Positions 29,920 through 41,400 of a stretch of DNA of 64,000 nt are shown piece after piece. The position numbers were made by a program, and so were the translations under genes. Within the stretch, counting starts at the first letter, position 1; every line of letters starts with the position of its first letter. The stretch lies in the NCBI RefSeq assembly GCF_020623625.1, contig NC_060201.1, positions 2,225,682 through 2,289,681 on the forward strand, read 5' to 3'. The stretch is from Saccharomycodes ludwigii. Lineage: Eukaryota; Ascomycota; Saccharomycetes; Saccharomycodales; Saccharomycodaceae. The notes beneath the pieces were generated by a model. The model was given only the letters and a program-made list of their open reading frames with translations. It was not told where the DNA came from and did no database searches.

Positions 29920-30166
29920 GCAGTTTTACATATATATATATATATATATTTCCCTCTTTCTTTTTGTCCTTATATATACGCATGTGTGTGTAGTTATATA
30001 TATATGTGTATGTTTATCTTTTTTTAAAAATAGTATTCCTTACTTTTGGGCAGGAACATTTTGATAAATTAAGTTTCATTTTATAAACGTATATAATTGT
30101 TATATTTATACCCAAAACAGTGTCTATCCATAATATTTTGTGTTATACATATATTTGTTTTTTTCT

Positions 30167-30216
<50 letters not shown>

Positions 30217-30348
30217 TTTTTTTTTTTTGGAAAATTTCCTTAATACAAAAAACATATACGTGTTATATATGAATGTGCATACATGCAATTTGCTTGTAAA
30301 CCTCGGAGAAAAACAATAAGCTACTCAAGGTTATAAACCAAATCATAA
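29920..30348. other. Intergenic region GUA1 / HEM4
   Basis: A 429-base gap with (TA)n at 29932-29950, TGTG/TATA mixtures near 29980-30010 and a very long T run (about 46 bases, 30168-30213) followed by more T. It is the GUA1 terminator and HEM4 promoter. No gene was seen. Confidence 0.55.
30168..30213. repeat. Poly-T run of about 46 bases upstream of HEM4
   Basis: This is the longest uninterrupted homopolymer I noticed in the window. It lies about 135 bases before the HEM4 start. Such runs repel nucleosomes and are prone to sequencing and length error. Confidence 0.85.
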
Positions 30349-31119
30349 ATGCATGAAAGGGTTATATTGTTGAAGAATAAAACACGACCTAAAGACGCAT
30401 ATTGTAATTATCTGAATGAATACAATTATGAACCAGTCTTCGTCCCTTTGATTAAGCATTCGTATATTCCATCAGAAGCTATAACGTTGTTGACAGATGA
30501 CAATTATTTTAATCAAGTAGATTCTTTAATTTTGACCTCGCAAAGAGCTGTTGAGTGTTTAGAAGAATCTATTATACCATCATTGTCACAAATTCAAAAA
30601 AAAAAATTGTTAAAAAAAACAGTGTATACAGTAGGACCTGCAACAGAAGATTTCATTAAAAGAGTTGGATTTACCAATGTTAAAGGCGGTATCAATGCTG
30701 GAAATGGTTCAGTTTTAGCAGACATTATTATAAATGATTTAAAAACATTAAAAAGTGGTAAATTTTCAAACTTTTTGTTCTTTGTAGGGGAAGTTAGAAA
30801 AGATATTATACCTAAAAAATTGGCATTGCATAAAGATTTGATTCAATTGAAGGAGCTTATTATTTATAAAACAGAAGAGCTGGATGGTGTCCTAGAAAAT
30901 TTCGAACGAGAAATATATGATTCAAAATATGTAGTTTTTTTTAGCCCTCAAGGTACAAAAAAACTATTACCCTTTGTCAAGGAAAATCATGGAGCGTTTA
31001 AAGTTATTACTATTGGACCAACGACAAAGGACTATTTAATATCAAATGGCATAAATGTTGACATGGTTTGTGAGAAGCCTGAAGCCTCTTCTTTGGTGAA
31101 AAGTGTGCAGAAACTATAG
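30349..31119 (+). CDS. HEM4: Uroporphyrinogen-III synthase
   Basis: Converts hydroxymethylbilane to uroporphyrinogen III in heme synthesis. The 256-residue product (about 275 in S. cerevisiae) starts MHERVILLKNKTRPKDAY. It shows the family pattern of two Rossmann-like lobes, with LILTSQRAVECLEE and YTVGPATEDF in the first half and VVFFSPQGTKKLLPF and VITIGPTTKDYLISNG in the second. SQRAVE and TIGPTT correspond to the conserved active-site cleft residues. It lies between GUA1 (a YMR217W orthologue) and TRS130 (YMR218C), while its own S. cerevisiae copy is YOR278W, one of the clear interleavings. The family is poorly conserved in sequence, but the combination of motifs and position is strong. 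Confidence 0.92.
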   Translation: MHERVILLKNKTRPKDAYCNYLNEYNYEPVFVPLIKHSYIPSEAITLLTDDNYFNQVDSLILTSQRAVECLEESIIPSLSQIQKKKLLKKTVYTVGPATEDFIKRVGFTNVKGGINAGNGSVLADIIINDLKTLKSGKFSNFLFFVGEVRKDIIPKKLALHKDLIQLKELIIYKTEELDGVLENFEREIYDSKYVVFFSPQGTKKLLPFVKENHGAFKVITIGPTTKDYLISNGINVDMVCEKPEASSLVKSVQKL

Positions 31120-31126
31120 GCTTTGC

Positions 31127-31129
31127 TAT

Positions 31130-31188
<59 letters not shown>

Positions 31189-31225
31189 TTTGTTTGTTTA
31201 TTTATTTGTTTATTTGTTTATTTAT
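31127..31225. repeat. (TTTA)n microsatellite at the HEM4 3' end
   Basis: About 100 bases of TTTA repeats begin just after the HEM4 stop, with a few TTTG units at the right end. They fill most of the 135-base gap between the convergent genes HEM4 and TRS130. This is a likely hypervariable locus. Confidence 0.9.
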
Positions 31226-31254
31226 ACATTCATACATTCACATGATGGGCCCTG

Positions 31255-34200
31255 TTATACAACAATGATATACTCAAAAGCGTTTAAAAAATCTACAGTA
31301 GCAGGTATTATCCCAGCATGTCTGTTATTTGGAATAGTAGTGATTTCTAAACGAGGATATCTTAAATAACCTCTTTTAACCGGAATTAATTCAACAGATA
31401 CAAAAGACTCCCTTTTGGTAACAGCAAATCTCTTACAGCCCGTAATTAACCAATCATTATTGATAGCGTTATTATTATTATTATTTGATATAATAAATTC
31501 AAATATGTAACTATCCATGGAGTTATTTTGTAATGACCAAACCTCAGACTTGTTAACTATGTGTATATCATATTTATAGGATTTACCCAAGCACAAACTA
31601 TTCAGCCTTTTTTTAGGTAACATTTCCACCAAAAATATGTCAGATCTTGGTTCTAAGATGGTAACAGGCACAGATAATTTATTCAATTCAATCGTCTTAA
31701 GATATGAATCAAAATTGACAATCGTAACCCCTTCAAATAACTTCTGATACACATTTAAAATACTGGTTTTTCTTTCCTTGTTTGATACTAAATTATTTAA
31801 AAACTCCATAAAATACTCCAGATTATAATTGCTCAACTTTATTGTATTGCTACAAAGCAATTGGGTCTTATTGTATTGAAATTTAGGTAAAATTTGATTA
31901 ACCCATAAATTCTTCCACATAGATAACTCAGGATTTTCAATCAAATTGAAAAATTTTTCTGTAACAATCTTATCCAAAACATCCTTTAAGGTGTTATAAC
32001 TTAATTCTAACAAAAACTCGTCATTGGAATCAAACTTTGCCACTCCATCTTTTAATTTTATCCTATAAAAATTGTTGCAGTCTTCATCCTTTGGATCTAG
32101 TAATAATGGTGTTTCTAAGTTCAAGTTACCAATAATATCATATTTGGAATAATCGCCCTTTAGTATACTCTTGTGTAGGTAAATTGGATCATCTGAAGAG
32201 TTTATCAAAAAGTTAAAATAAAATAAATCATTTTTATAAATATCTTCAACCGATACTACTAAATCGAGTTTATTGTTTATTAAAATCACATTTTTCTCGC
32301 TGTAACTTTCCCCATTTTTTGTAAATCTCACTTCTTTTAATAATTTTAAAATTACCCTATTATTTCCACCATTATATTCCACAAATTTTATAGACGAATC
32401 GTTGTTGATCTCTAAAAATGAATTACCATTAGCAAACACAAAATTACTGGGTGACAATACAGTTAGTTTTAAGTGAAAATCGGAAATTCCCTTATTTTCA
32501 TTGAAATAATCCATACCTAAAGAACTAAACCCTAGATGTGTTATTGATGGTGAGGTAATTGATATGTCAAAATTTTCCTCATTGTACAATGGCTGAAAAA
32601 TTACAGATTTGAATGAAAATTCTTTGTTTAAAATCGTATTTCCCAAACAAAATTCTAATGAAACAAAATCAAATTTACCAAATATAATGTCTTTTGTCTC
32701 CAAAACATACTTGTTTGACCCAGAATGAAAAGTGGTTTCTTTTCCAAACAAAAATTTTAAATACTCATCTTTAGAATTTTTAAAAAGAAGTTTTATGGAT
32801 GACACATTTGCCTCTTTAAAAACTTTATCGTTAAAAACAGTTAAATCGAAGGCATAAACATTGGGTTTAGATAAATAATAGTCATTATCAACAGACACAG
32901 CGAATAACTCATCGATAGAATAGACTAGTTGTGAATCATCCTTTTCATTCAAACTCAAAAACTTTACCCACCATAATTCCCTATCTAAGCTTCTACTCAC
33001 CAAATTCAAATAGCCATTAGTTAAAACAGATGGTATTGGAATATCTTCACCTTCTATTGTAATGGTTTTCTCCGAGTCCTTCAAGTGTTCCAGACTAGTT
33101 GCATATTTTTCTAAAACACTAACAGCTAAGAAATACCAATCTTTACTTAAATAATATTCATAAGATGATTTCAAAATCTCTACAGCTTTTTTATACTCTT
33201 TATTCTGATAATATAAAAATCCAATCTGGATGGATAATATGTCCACTAATCTTTCTCTCCTGTTTTTATATGCAGATAAAATATCTGTAGTGTGCATAAT
33301 AAAATTTTTGGTAAAAACTTTATGGGTGGAAAAAGTAGACAATAAGTGCTTGGAAGTTTGTTGTTTTAATACCTGCTGTGCGTCAAATTGAATGAAAAAT
33401 AATCTAATATCTGAATTATCATAGACCATCCGTAACCACGCATCCCTTTTGATCATTAATAAATCCCCCTTTATTTCGTTAAGCATACATTGTATTTGTT
33501 GTAGGTTTTCATCCGCAGTATCAAGTTGGAAAAAATGGAAATTTAAAATTTTCTCACATGCCTCATATAAAAACAAAGATAAATCTTCGGAATCGCCATA
33601 GTTGTCTTTAATATTAGTTATAAATACTTTGATAGTTAAATTTAAAGTTATCATTTTTTCAACCTGTAAATAAGAACTGCAATCCAAAAGAGCCAATTGG
33701 TTTAATAGCTCAATTTTGCTTAACTGAAACCTTGTTAAGCACCCGGTTTTATAAAGCTTTGTTAATGGTAATCCTATAACATCTTCTTTGCTAAAAAACT
33801 TCATGTCTAGGTCACCCAAAGTGATATTTGTAGATTTTTCCAACTGAGTAACCGTTGCTTTTAAATGATTCAAATTTGATTGCGCTTCAGTAGTAATGTG
33901 AAATTTCTTATACAACTTAAACAATGTCTCGTAACACAATAATTTTGTCCCAGGATCAGTATCCAATCTGATTTGTTCGGTTAAAACGTCCAATCTTTCT
34001 TCAAATACTTTTAATAGCATTTGTTTTAAACCTTTCGTAAAATTTATCCAATAATTGTATTTATCAGTTTCTGATCTGTAAACTGTGTGTATTTCATAGG
34101 TCGTTGTATTAGGAAAATCCTTTGTAAACTTTTCCATTAATGAAACACTTTTAAACAATTTAGAATCATGAATTGCTTCTGTTGATTTAAGAAGTAAAAT

Positions 34201-34734
34201 CGATCTTATAATAGGTATTTTAATCCTTTTTTTTTTGTCTTTAAGAGCCAGCTGCTCATTAATAATGGTTTTTGTGGTTGTTTCAAGCACATTATCATCT
34301 TTGAAACGAATCTCCACTTCATTATCTTCAATTGAAGAAAGCCATTGTTTAACTAAAGGTCTTATTTTAGAACGATATTCATCAATGGAAGAACAATTAA
34401 TAACTATATAACTAACAAAAGGCTTGTCTAACAAGAATGAATCTTTATTTAGTGATTGAACTTTATCTGTGGTGGTATTCAAAACATCAATCTCTGGTAA
34501 TAACTGAACATTTAATTCATTGATTGTAGTTATATTTGTTGTATTTCTTGGCTTCCAATGCAAATTTTTCAAGGGTAAGTTGTTGCTAATTTCTTGTTTA
34601 ACACCATCAAAAATAGATAAAGGATCAAAATAGCTGATTATTACACCATTTCCATAGGTGAACATATTTTTCATGTCAGGAGTCACATTAGACTCGTTTA
34701 TTATGGAAACATCTTTACCTTGGGAAATGGACAT
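31255..34734 (-). CDS. TRS130: Trs130, TRAPP II complex subunit
   Basis: A 1159-residue protein with no obvious motif. It is assigned from position (between HEM4 and ESC1-like, as YMR218C before YMR219W), length (about 1102 in S. cerevisiae) and general features. The start MSISQGKDVSIINESNVTP leads to GNGVIISYFDPLSIFDGVK, which resembles the start of TRAPPC10/Trs130. A helical, TPR-like central section (for example YYQNKEYKKAVEILKSSYEY) and a beta-rich C-terminal half follow, as known for the family. Trs130 is essential in TRAPP II, the Rab-exchange factor for Ypt31/32 at the Golgi. No frame breaks are visible across 3.5 kb, so the gene is intact. The C-terminus contains an Asn run (NNNNNN). 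Confidence 0.85.
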   Translation of the reverse strand: MSISQGKDVSIINESNVTPDMKNMFTYGNGVIISYFDPLSIFDGVKQEISNNLPLKNLHWKPRNTTNITTINELNVQLLPEIDVLNTTTDKVQSLNKDSFLLDKPFVSYIVINCSSIDEYRSKIRPLVKQWLSSIEDNEVEIRFKDDNVLETTTKTIINEQLALKDKKKRIKIPIIRSILLLKSTEAIHDSKLFKSVSLMEKFTKDFPNTTTYEIHTVYRSETDKYNYWINFTKGLKQMLLKVFEERLDVLTEQIRLDTDPGTKLLCYETLFKLYKKFHITTEAQSNLNHLKATVTQLEKSTNITLGDLDMKFFSKEDVIGLPLTKLYKTGCLTRFQLSKIELLNQLALLDCSSYLQVEKMITLNLTIKVFITNIKDNYGDSEDLSLFLYEACEKILNFHFFQLDTADENLQQIQCMLNEIKGDLLMIKRDAWLRMVYDNSDIRLFFIQFDAQQVLKQQTSKHLLSTFSTHKVFTKNFIMHTTDILSAYKNRRERLVDILSIQIGFLYYQNKEYKKAVEILKSSYEYYLSKDWYFLAVSVLEKYATSLEHLKDSEKTITIEGEDIPIPSVLTNGYLNLVSRSLDRELWWVKFLSLNEKDDSQLVYSIDELFAVSVDNDYYLSKPNVYAFDLTVFNDKVFKEANVSSIKLLFKNSKDEYLKFLFGKETTFHSGSNKYVLETKDIIFGKFDFVSLEFCLGNTILNKEFSFKSVIFQPLYNEENFDISITSPSITHLGFSSLGMDYFNENKGISDFHLKLTVLSPSNFVFANGNSFLEINNDSSIKFVEYNGGNNRVILKLLKEVRFTKNGESYSEKNVILINNKLDLVVSVEDIYKNDLFYFNFLINSSDDPIYLHKSILKGDYSKYDIIGNLNLETPLLLDPKDEDCNNFYRIKLKDGVAKFDSNDEFLLELSYNTLKDVLDKIVTEKFFNLIENPELSMWKNLWVNQILPKFQYNKTQLLCSNTIKLSNYNLEYFMEFLNNLVSNKERKTSILNVYQKLFEGVTIVNFDSYLKTIELNKLSVPVTILEPRSDIFLVEMLPKKRLNSLCLGKSYKYDIHIVNKSEVWSLQNNSMDSYIFEFIISNNNNNNAINNDWLITGCKRFAVTKRESFVSVELIPVKRGYLRYPRLEITTIPNNRHAGIIPATVDFLNAFEYIIVV

Positions 34735-35489
34735 AATTTTTTTTTTTTTTTTTTTTTTTATAAACCTTTATAAAGATTTCGTATACCCAAAGTTTTTTAG
34801 AATTTTTGTTTCTTTATGGATGTAACATAAAATTGCTTAGAATTAGTGTTAAAACAAGGCGTATTACGCCAAACGGATAATATTATTATCGAATCAAAGA
34901 AGCTTGGTGCACTGATGTGTAATTATATTGTAACTATCAAGATAATTTTTTTTTTTTTTTTTTTTCTTAGAATTAAAAATTAGATTTTTTTTTGCTAGAT
35001 TTTTTATAATTAGTCCGGGTTATCGTATGAATGACACATCACTTTTTATGTAAGTCGTAGTAATAATTGAATTAAGGGTAACTTTTTCTCTTTTTGTTAA
35101 TATTTAACGCTTTTCGGCTTGTTAGGGCATATGTTTTTCGTACAAAATGCAAATTTGCTACAAGACCATTTTATATATAAGATTAGCGACCGCATAATAC
35201 AAAAGTTCCGGTAAAAGAAAAATAACAGTCCGATACCGGGTAATAACCCACACAACAAATTATTTCAACGCAGTTTAAATATTTTTTTTATTACCAAACG
35301 AAACTTTTAAGGTCAACAATATATACTGGAACTCAGTAAATAAACTTAATTTGATAAAAGCGGAAATTGTTATTAAAAAGAAAAACAATAATCACAAAGA
35401 ACATTAAATTATCAACAAACCATATATAGTCTTTTAATTTACGGTACCATATATAATACAGTCCTACTGAAAAATTAGCCACTTATAAA
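34735..35489. promoter_or_regulatory. Divergent promoter TRS130 / ESC1-like
   Basis: A 755-base region between divergent starts. A T-run of about 20 bases directly upstream of TRS130, another T-run near 34948-34965, copy B of the dispersed repeat (35120-35276) and its Reb1-type site are the visible content. No RNA gene was found. Confidence 0.55.
35120..35276 (+). repeat. 157-bp dispersed repeat, copy B
   Basis: The partner of 27460-27616, same orientation, with 139 uninterrupted identical bases at 35138-35276. It ends about 213 bases upstream of the ESC1-like start. The internal TATATATAA and CCGGGTAA (35236-35243) are preserved. High identity implies a recent copying event or ongoing gene conversion. 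Confidence 0.85.
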
Positions 35490-38400
35490 ATGAAGCAAGA
35501 AAATGGAAAAAAAAACAACAAAAAAAATGAGAAAAACAATAATGATGGCAGTCATTTAACTCTTAGTGTTGAGGGGAAAAATTTTAAAAGGTATAATTCC
35601 CCCTTTGAAAGTAATAAAAATGGAGCAGCTGATATTTTGTTAAAAAATGTCAAGCTTATTCCCGATTTTAAAATTGGGAAAAAAACAACTTCCTTTAAGG
35701 CCAATAGCAAATCAAATATTCCAGAATCTCAATTAGGCAGATTGGGAGATGAAGTATGTTCCAGAAATGGTATTTTAACCTCAAAAGATTCTAGCACTGC
35801 TTTAAATTGGGTAACTTCTGTAATTTTAAGAGGTAAAAAAATATTGCAAAATATACAAGAAGAGAATGAAATCAACAGAGCAGAAATTCAAGATATTAAA
35901 GATTCTCGTAGATTAGAAAGTGTAAATGTAGAAAACATTTTAACTAAATCCGCTAAAGATTATTATTGTTTCAATGAAAACCAGGGGCAGAGGGATAATG
36001 ATGATAATTTAGTGAAAGAAGGAGGGGCAGCACAGCTTCTTGAAAATGCTTCAGAAAATACTTCAGAAAATAATTTAGAAAATAATTCCATTGATGACCT
36101 TTTTGAACGTTCGTCTCATGCCACACCGATTTCAAATACATTTTATCATGGATATCATAATAAGGGATTGGGAAATGACGAAGAAATGCTCGATAATAGA
36201 GCGATAGGAACTGATACAAATCAAGAGCTAAAAGAAAAGGAAAAAGAAAAAGATGAATCCCTTGTCATTCTTTCTAGTACTGAAGAAGAAGAAGAAAATG
36301 AAAATGAAAATGAAGATGAAAATGAAAATGAAAATGAAAATGAAAATGAAGATGAAACAGAAAAAGAAAATAAACAGTTTCAAATACAAACGTGTCGTGA
36401 TAATAATGAAAACTCGGAAAATAGTGTCAGCGGAAGTTCATATAGTTATTCAAGTGAGGAAAGTTCTGGATTTGTGTCAGACAATTTCAGCATGAAAGTT
36501 GATCAAAAGCAAAAAAATCCTAGGCGACACAGTGTAATAAGTTCTGAGCATGAACAACTAGATTCTTATCATAAATTTGATGAACAAAAAGATTTAACAC
36601 ATGAACAAGATTATAAACACACTTTCGAAGATTCGAAGGACAAATTTATGGATTGGAAACATCGGGAACAGTCAAGTATTAATCATAACAAGGATGAATC
36701 TTATGAAACTACATTTAAAATAGCACACGCAGCCCTCAATGAGTATAATGCATTTGAGCTTAATTCATTTTCTAAGGAGCCTTCCGATGATGGAGAATAT
36801 AATTCTGATGAATCTCCACAACCTGTTGATAACACTGTAGAACGTAGCCAATTTAATATACATGGTGAAAGAGGACAAGCCGATTATGAAAGGTTACAGT
36901 TGGAAGAAAAAGAATTTGGAAGTGACGAATCCGTTCAAAATATTGATTCTGGCTCTTTTTCAAATGAAATAAGTGAAGGAAAATACGATTATAATAAGGA
37001 AGACACTGCTGAAAATGATGAAGAGTGCAAATCTGAGTCTCGGACACCACCTTTCAATTATTCTTCTAAATCGCCTTCTCATATGTTTCAACAGCAACAG
37101 TCTGGATTACGCCCTGAAAGAGATGAAAGTGAAGCTTCCATGGTTTCGGATAGAGAAACTACATTAGATTCAGAGGAAAAAATAACGCTATCTGACGAAA
37201 ACATTATCAACAATAGACAAATAGGAGAAAACAAAATAAATAATGAGAGCAACCAGTCATCTTCTACTTTTAATGAAGTGTATGAAATTGCAGATAACAG
37301 CAGCGAATCAAACGAACCTAGTATTCACGAAAATATTAATACAGACAATAATGCATTGAATGAAATTATTCATAAAGGTCCCGAATTTAAGAAAATGCTA
37401 GAAAGTGACATAGGTTCTCATTACGAAGATGAAAAAAATTCATATACAGAATCATCTGCAGGTAGTGAATCTGAAGAAAATGAAGAACGGAAACAACATT
37501 TATCAAATGAGCTATCCCATTTTCCGGAAGATAATACTTGTAGTACTAATAATGAAGATGATAATAACGAAAACATTGATGATAGAGATAGCGGTGAAGA
37601 ACCTTCTGTGAGCCATACACCTGAGGACATTATTAGCAATAAAGAAAATTTTGAAAAAGGTAATTTATACTCTAAAGCAGAAAGGCTTGCATCTAATGTT
37701 TTATTGAACATGAAATTGCCTATTTTCAGAAATTTTCAAGATTTCGTTAATCACCAAAGTCAAGTAGGTGATCAGGACCAAGTCAAAAATTTCGAAGAAA
37801 TTGAATATGGAAACGAAACCCAAGAGGCAAAGAAAAAGGATATGCAACAAAATCAAGAACTGATAGAAGAAAAACATAGTCTAGAACCAGAATATCACAC
37901 TGCTTATCAGGAACAACAAACGCAACCAGGAAAGGAAAGCGGTTATGATGGTCCTCGGAACCGTGAATGTCACGAACATACACTTAAAGAAAAAGGACAT
38001 AATAATGAAGACGAGGGAAACGAAAATGAAAATTATTCAAAACCAGAACAATACGAACAATTAATGACTCATCCAACAAATGGAAAATCAAAAAATCATA
38101 GTAATTCCTCTTATGTGGAACAAAACATGACTTTTACGGAGCATAAGGAAAATGTAGTGGTGGGAGATGATATTTTCCGAAACTTGGCATTCAAAGAAGG
38201 GACAGATAATGCAGAACAAAAAGTATCAGATCTAAATGATATTGCTTCCCACAATAAAAGGCATTTTAATTCGATTGAGTTAAGTGATTCTTCTGATGAG
38301 GAATTTCTTCATACTGCTCAAATATCTTTTGATAAAACGACCGAAGGTATTGGTCCAAATCAGGAAAATCAGCCTATTGATGAAAGTTTAAGTGGGGACA

Positions 38401-41400
38401 CTTCCATAGTAGTAAATAGAAACCCAACTAACAACACTAGTAAAGCATGTATTAATGAGAATTTTGTGGAAAACAATAAGATTAATGACAAAATCATGTA
38501 TTCCAGCAAACCAGCCAGTTATGGTGAAGACTCAGCTGACATTTCCAAAATTAAAGATAACACTGAATACTTTTCTTTTATTCAAAATAAACCAAAATTT
38601 AATTTAGTATATGGGTCAGAATATAGTAGTGTATCAGATGAAGGAGAACAAAAAAAAGATATAAACGCGCAAGACTCCAATTCCAACTTGGATAAATATG
38701 TTTCTCCTTTTCAAGCAAACCCTTTTACTTTCAAAACAGAGATTAAATTAGACCCTGACTATGTGTCTCCTTTCCTTACAGATCCATTTAATAACGCCAA
38801 ATTAATGAGCGGGCCCGAAAAACGATTAATGGCAGTTTTAGACAAAATACACAAAGAGAAGCGTGTCAAGCCACAGAATGAAAAACAGAAAAGTGGAGCA
38901 TGTCTGAATAATAATAATAATAATAATGATATAGATGCTATTTATTCAAATAATTCCAAGCCTATTCTTACTAACAGTTTAACTTTAACCAACAAAAAGG
39001 AAGAATCCATACAGAATCCCAACAATCATTTTGTAGAACCTAACTTGAAGGAAAGTTTAAAAGCTTCTGGGACAAAAAATACCACAGCAAGGAATATAAT
39101 TGGTGTTAATAAAGAAATAACTTTATTTGGCAACAGTTCAAAGGCCCCTATGGACCATGATACTGAAATTGGTGAGGGGGATGCCTTTGATTTATCTGCA
39201 AATTCGGAACCAGAACATATTTTAATGGCCAAAGACACCAAGAAACGGGACAGTAGCCACATTATAAGTGGGAATAATAATAGCGACAATAGTCTTTCCA
39301 ATGCTTCGATTGTTAACCTTGATGAAAAAAACTGTGAGTGTGAATCGCATCATGTTACTATTCCTGGAACTGAAAAAATATTAGTTAAAGATGAAATTGT
39401 GAACCCAGTTGAAAAGGTGCCGGTAACTTTGGTTTATGGTAATGATGATAAAAAAGACGAACCTGAAGATAAATCATTGAGGGAACTTCAAAGTAAAGAT
39501 ACTTCAAGGGATTTGGCCTTGTGTTCAGCAGATGAATCTTACCAAGCTGGAAATAAAATTGAACAGCCAATAGAAAACAGAATATTGAACAATTATGATG
39601 CTAGAGAAATATCAGCTATACCTGAATCCGAAAAAAAGAATGAGGGTAACTGTGCATTCCAAATCCAAGATCAACAACTTTCCAGTAATACAGACAATAC
39701 CTTCAATCCTCATAATAAGGATTTCGCCGCTCAAACACAAAAAAAAGGAGTATTTCCTAATAATATGGATATAGAGAAATCCAATGTGGAAAAAATTACT
39801 TTAAAATCACAACAGACAACTAATGACAATGATGTCGACCCTTATTTAAATAATGAGGCAAGGGAAAAAGCTCTTTTTACCTCAAAATTGTCAAATATTG
39901 CTGATGAAAGAACAAAAGTTTCGCCCGGTAAAAATAAAAACTTGCTATCTGAAGATGTCAAAGCATTTTGTTTGAAATCCGATCTACCCGCAATAACTAA
40001 AAGTTTGTCTACTGTGGTGAATTTAACTGATAGTGATATTGAAATGGAAGATATCTCAAATGCTCCTACTCCGGTGCTAAAGGATGATTCATTGGAATTA
40101 CCGAAAGTTGCGCTGCAGAACATAAATTTTGGTGGAAACTTTACTGTTAACTCTGGACTAGAATCTTCTGTTTCTCTTGACAAATATACTACACCATTAG
40201 AAAGCTTAAATGGGAACGAAGTATATGGAAAGAATTGGCGCAACGATAACAGGAGTTCGGTAGATTTGGATCCTAAGTTGTTTGTTGATTCCAATAAAAT
40301 GGAAGTTAATGAACTGCCTGTAAAAGGCGCGTTTGAAACAAATGATAATGAACTAAGACCCATTATAGAAGCTGACAATGGGGGTAGTGTTCTCCCCGAA
40401 AATGGCCATTTGGGAAAACATGATTTAGCTATTGACAACGAAAACGCAATTAATTCTTTTGAAAAAATTCAGCTGCAAGATTCTTTCCGCAACCCAGCTA
40501 TTTCCCGCAAGGATGAACATAAGAGGGAAAGTATGAAAAATACTACTTTACCACTAAACGAGGGGAGGAAAGATAGTGAAGAATATCAATCAATGAATGT
40601 TTATAAACAGGAGTTTAATGAAGTTGCTAAAAAATCTTCTTCTCCTAACAAAAAATTAAGCTTATTAAAAAACATTATATCTTCCCCGGTAAAATTCGCT
40701 AAAGAAAAGTTGAATAACTTACGAGCTTTAGGCTCGACAGCTAATGAATTTGTTAATTTATTGGATAGTGGAGATGGTACTAGCAGAGAAGATACCCCAA
40801 TTCCTTTTACTGGAACTGTTCATAATAAAGGGGATCATCCAACGCCCAATGTCAAGATGGATTTTACTGAGAAAAATGAAAGGAATTGGACGTCTGATTT
40901 GTCGAGTAGCGAGGAGGAAATTCATTTGAATAGAATTGCTAAGGAATTAAAGGGTAAAAATAAACCACCTAATGTAAGAAAAAATAATTTTAGTGATTAT
41001 AATATAGCTGATAACAAATATTCAAGTACAAAACACATTAATAAAACTAATGAATTGGATGCGGGTATGTACGCTGAAATAAATAAGGAAGGTGCTAAAA
41101 ATGTAAACAAAAACAATGCAGCTATTGCTTTTGGAAAAACTAGTAATGAATACATCAAATTTGACGGAACAAACTCAGATGTATCGGATAGCTTGGACCA
41201 GGATATATCTTTTCATAGCACACAGTGTGAACCAAACAAAGAAGAATTGAATAATGAAAATAAAGAAGAGGGAATTGTACAAGTTCCAAATTTCTATGAA
41301 TTGCCTTTTTTATCTGAGCATTCTGTATTATCTTCTATTGTGGACGAGAGCAAAAAAGACCTAGTAATTAACGGTTTCGATGGAGACTTGGTTAATAGTC

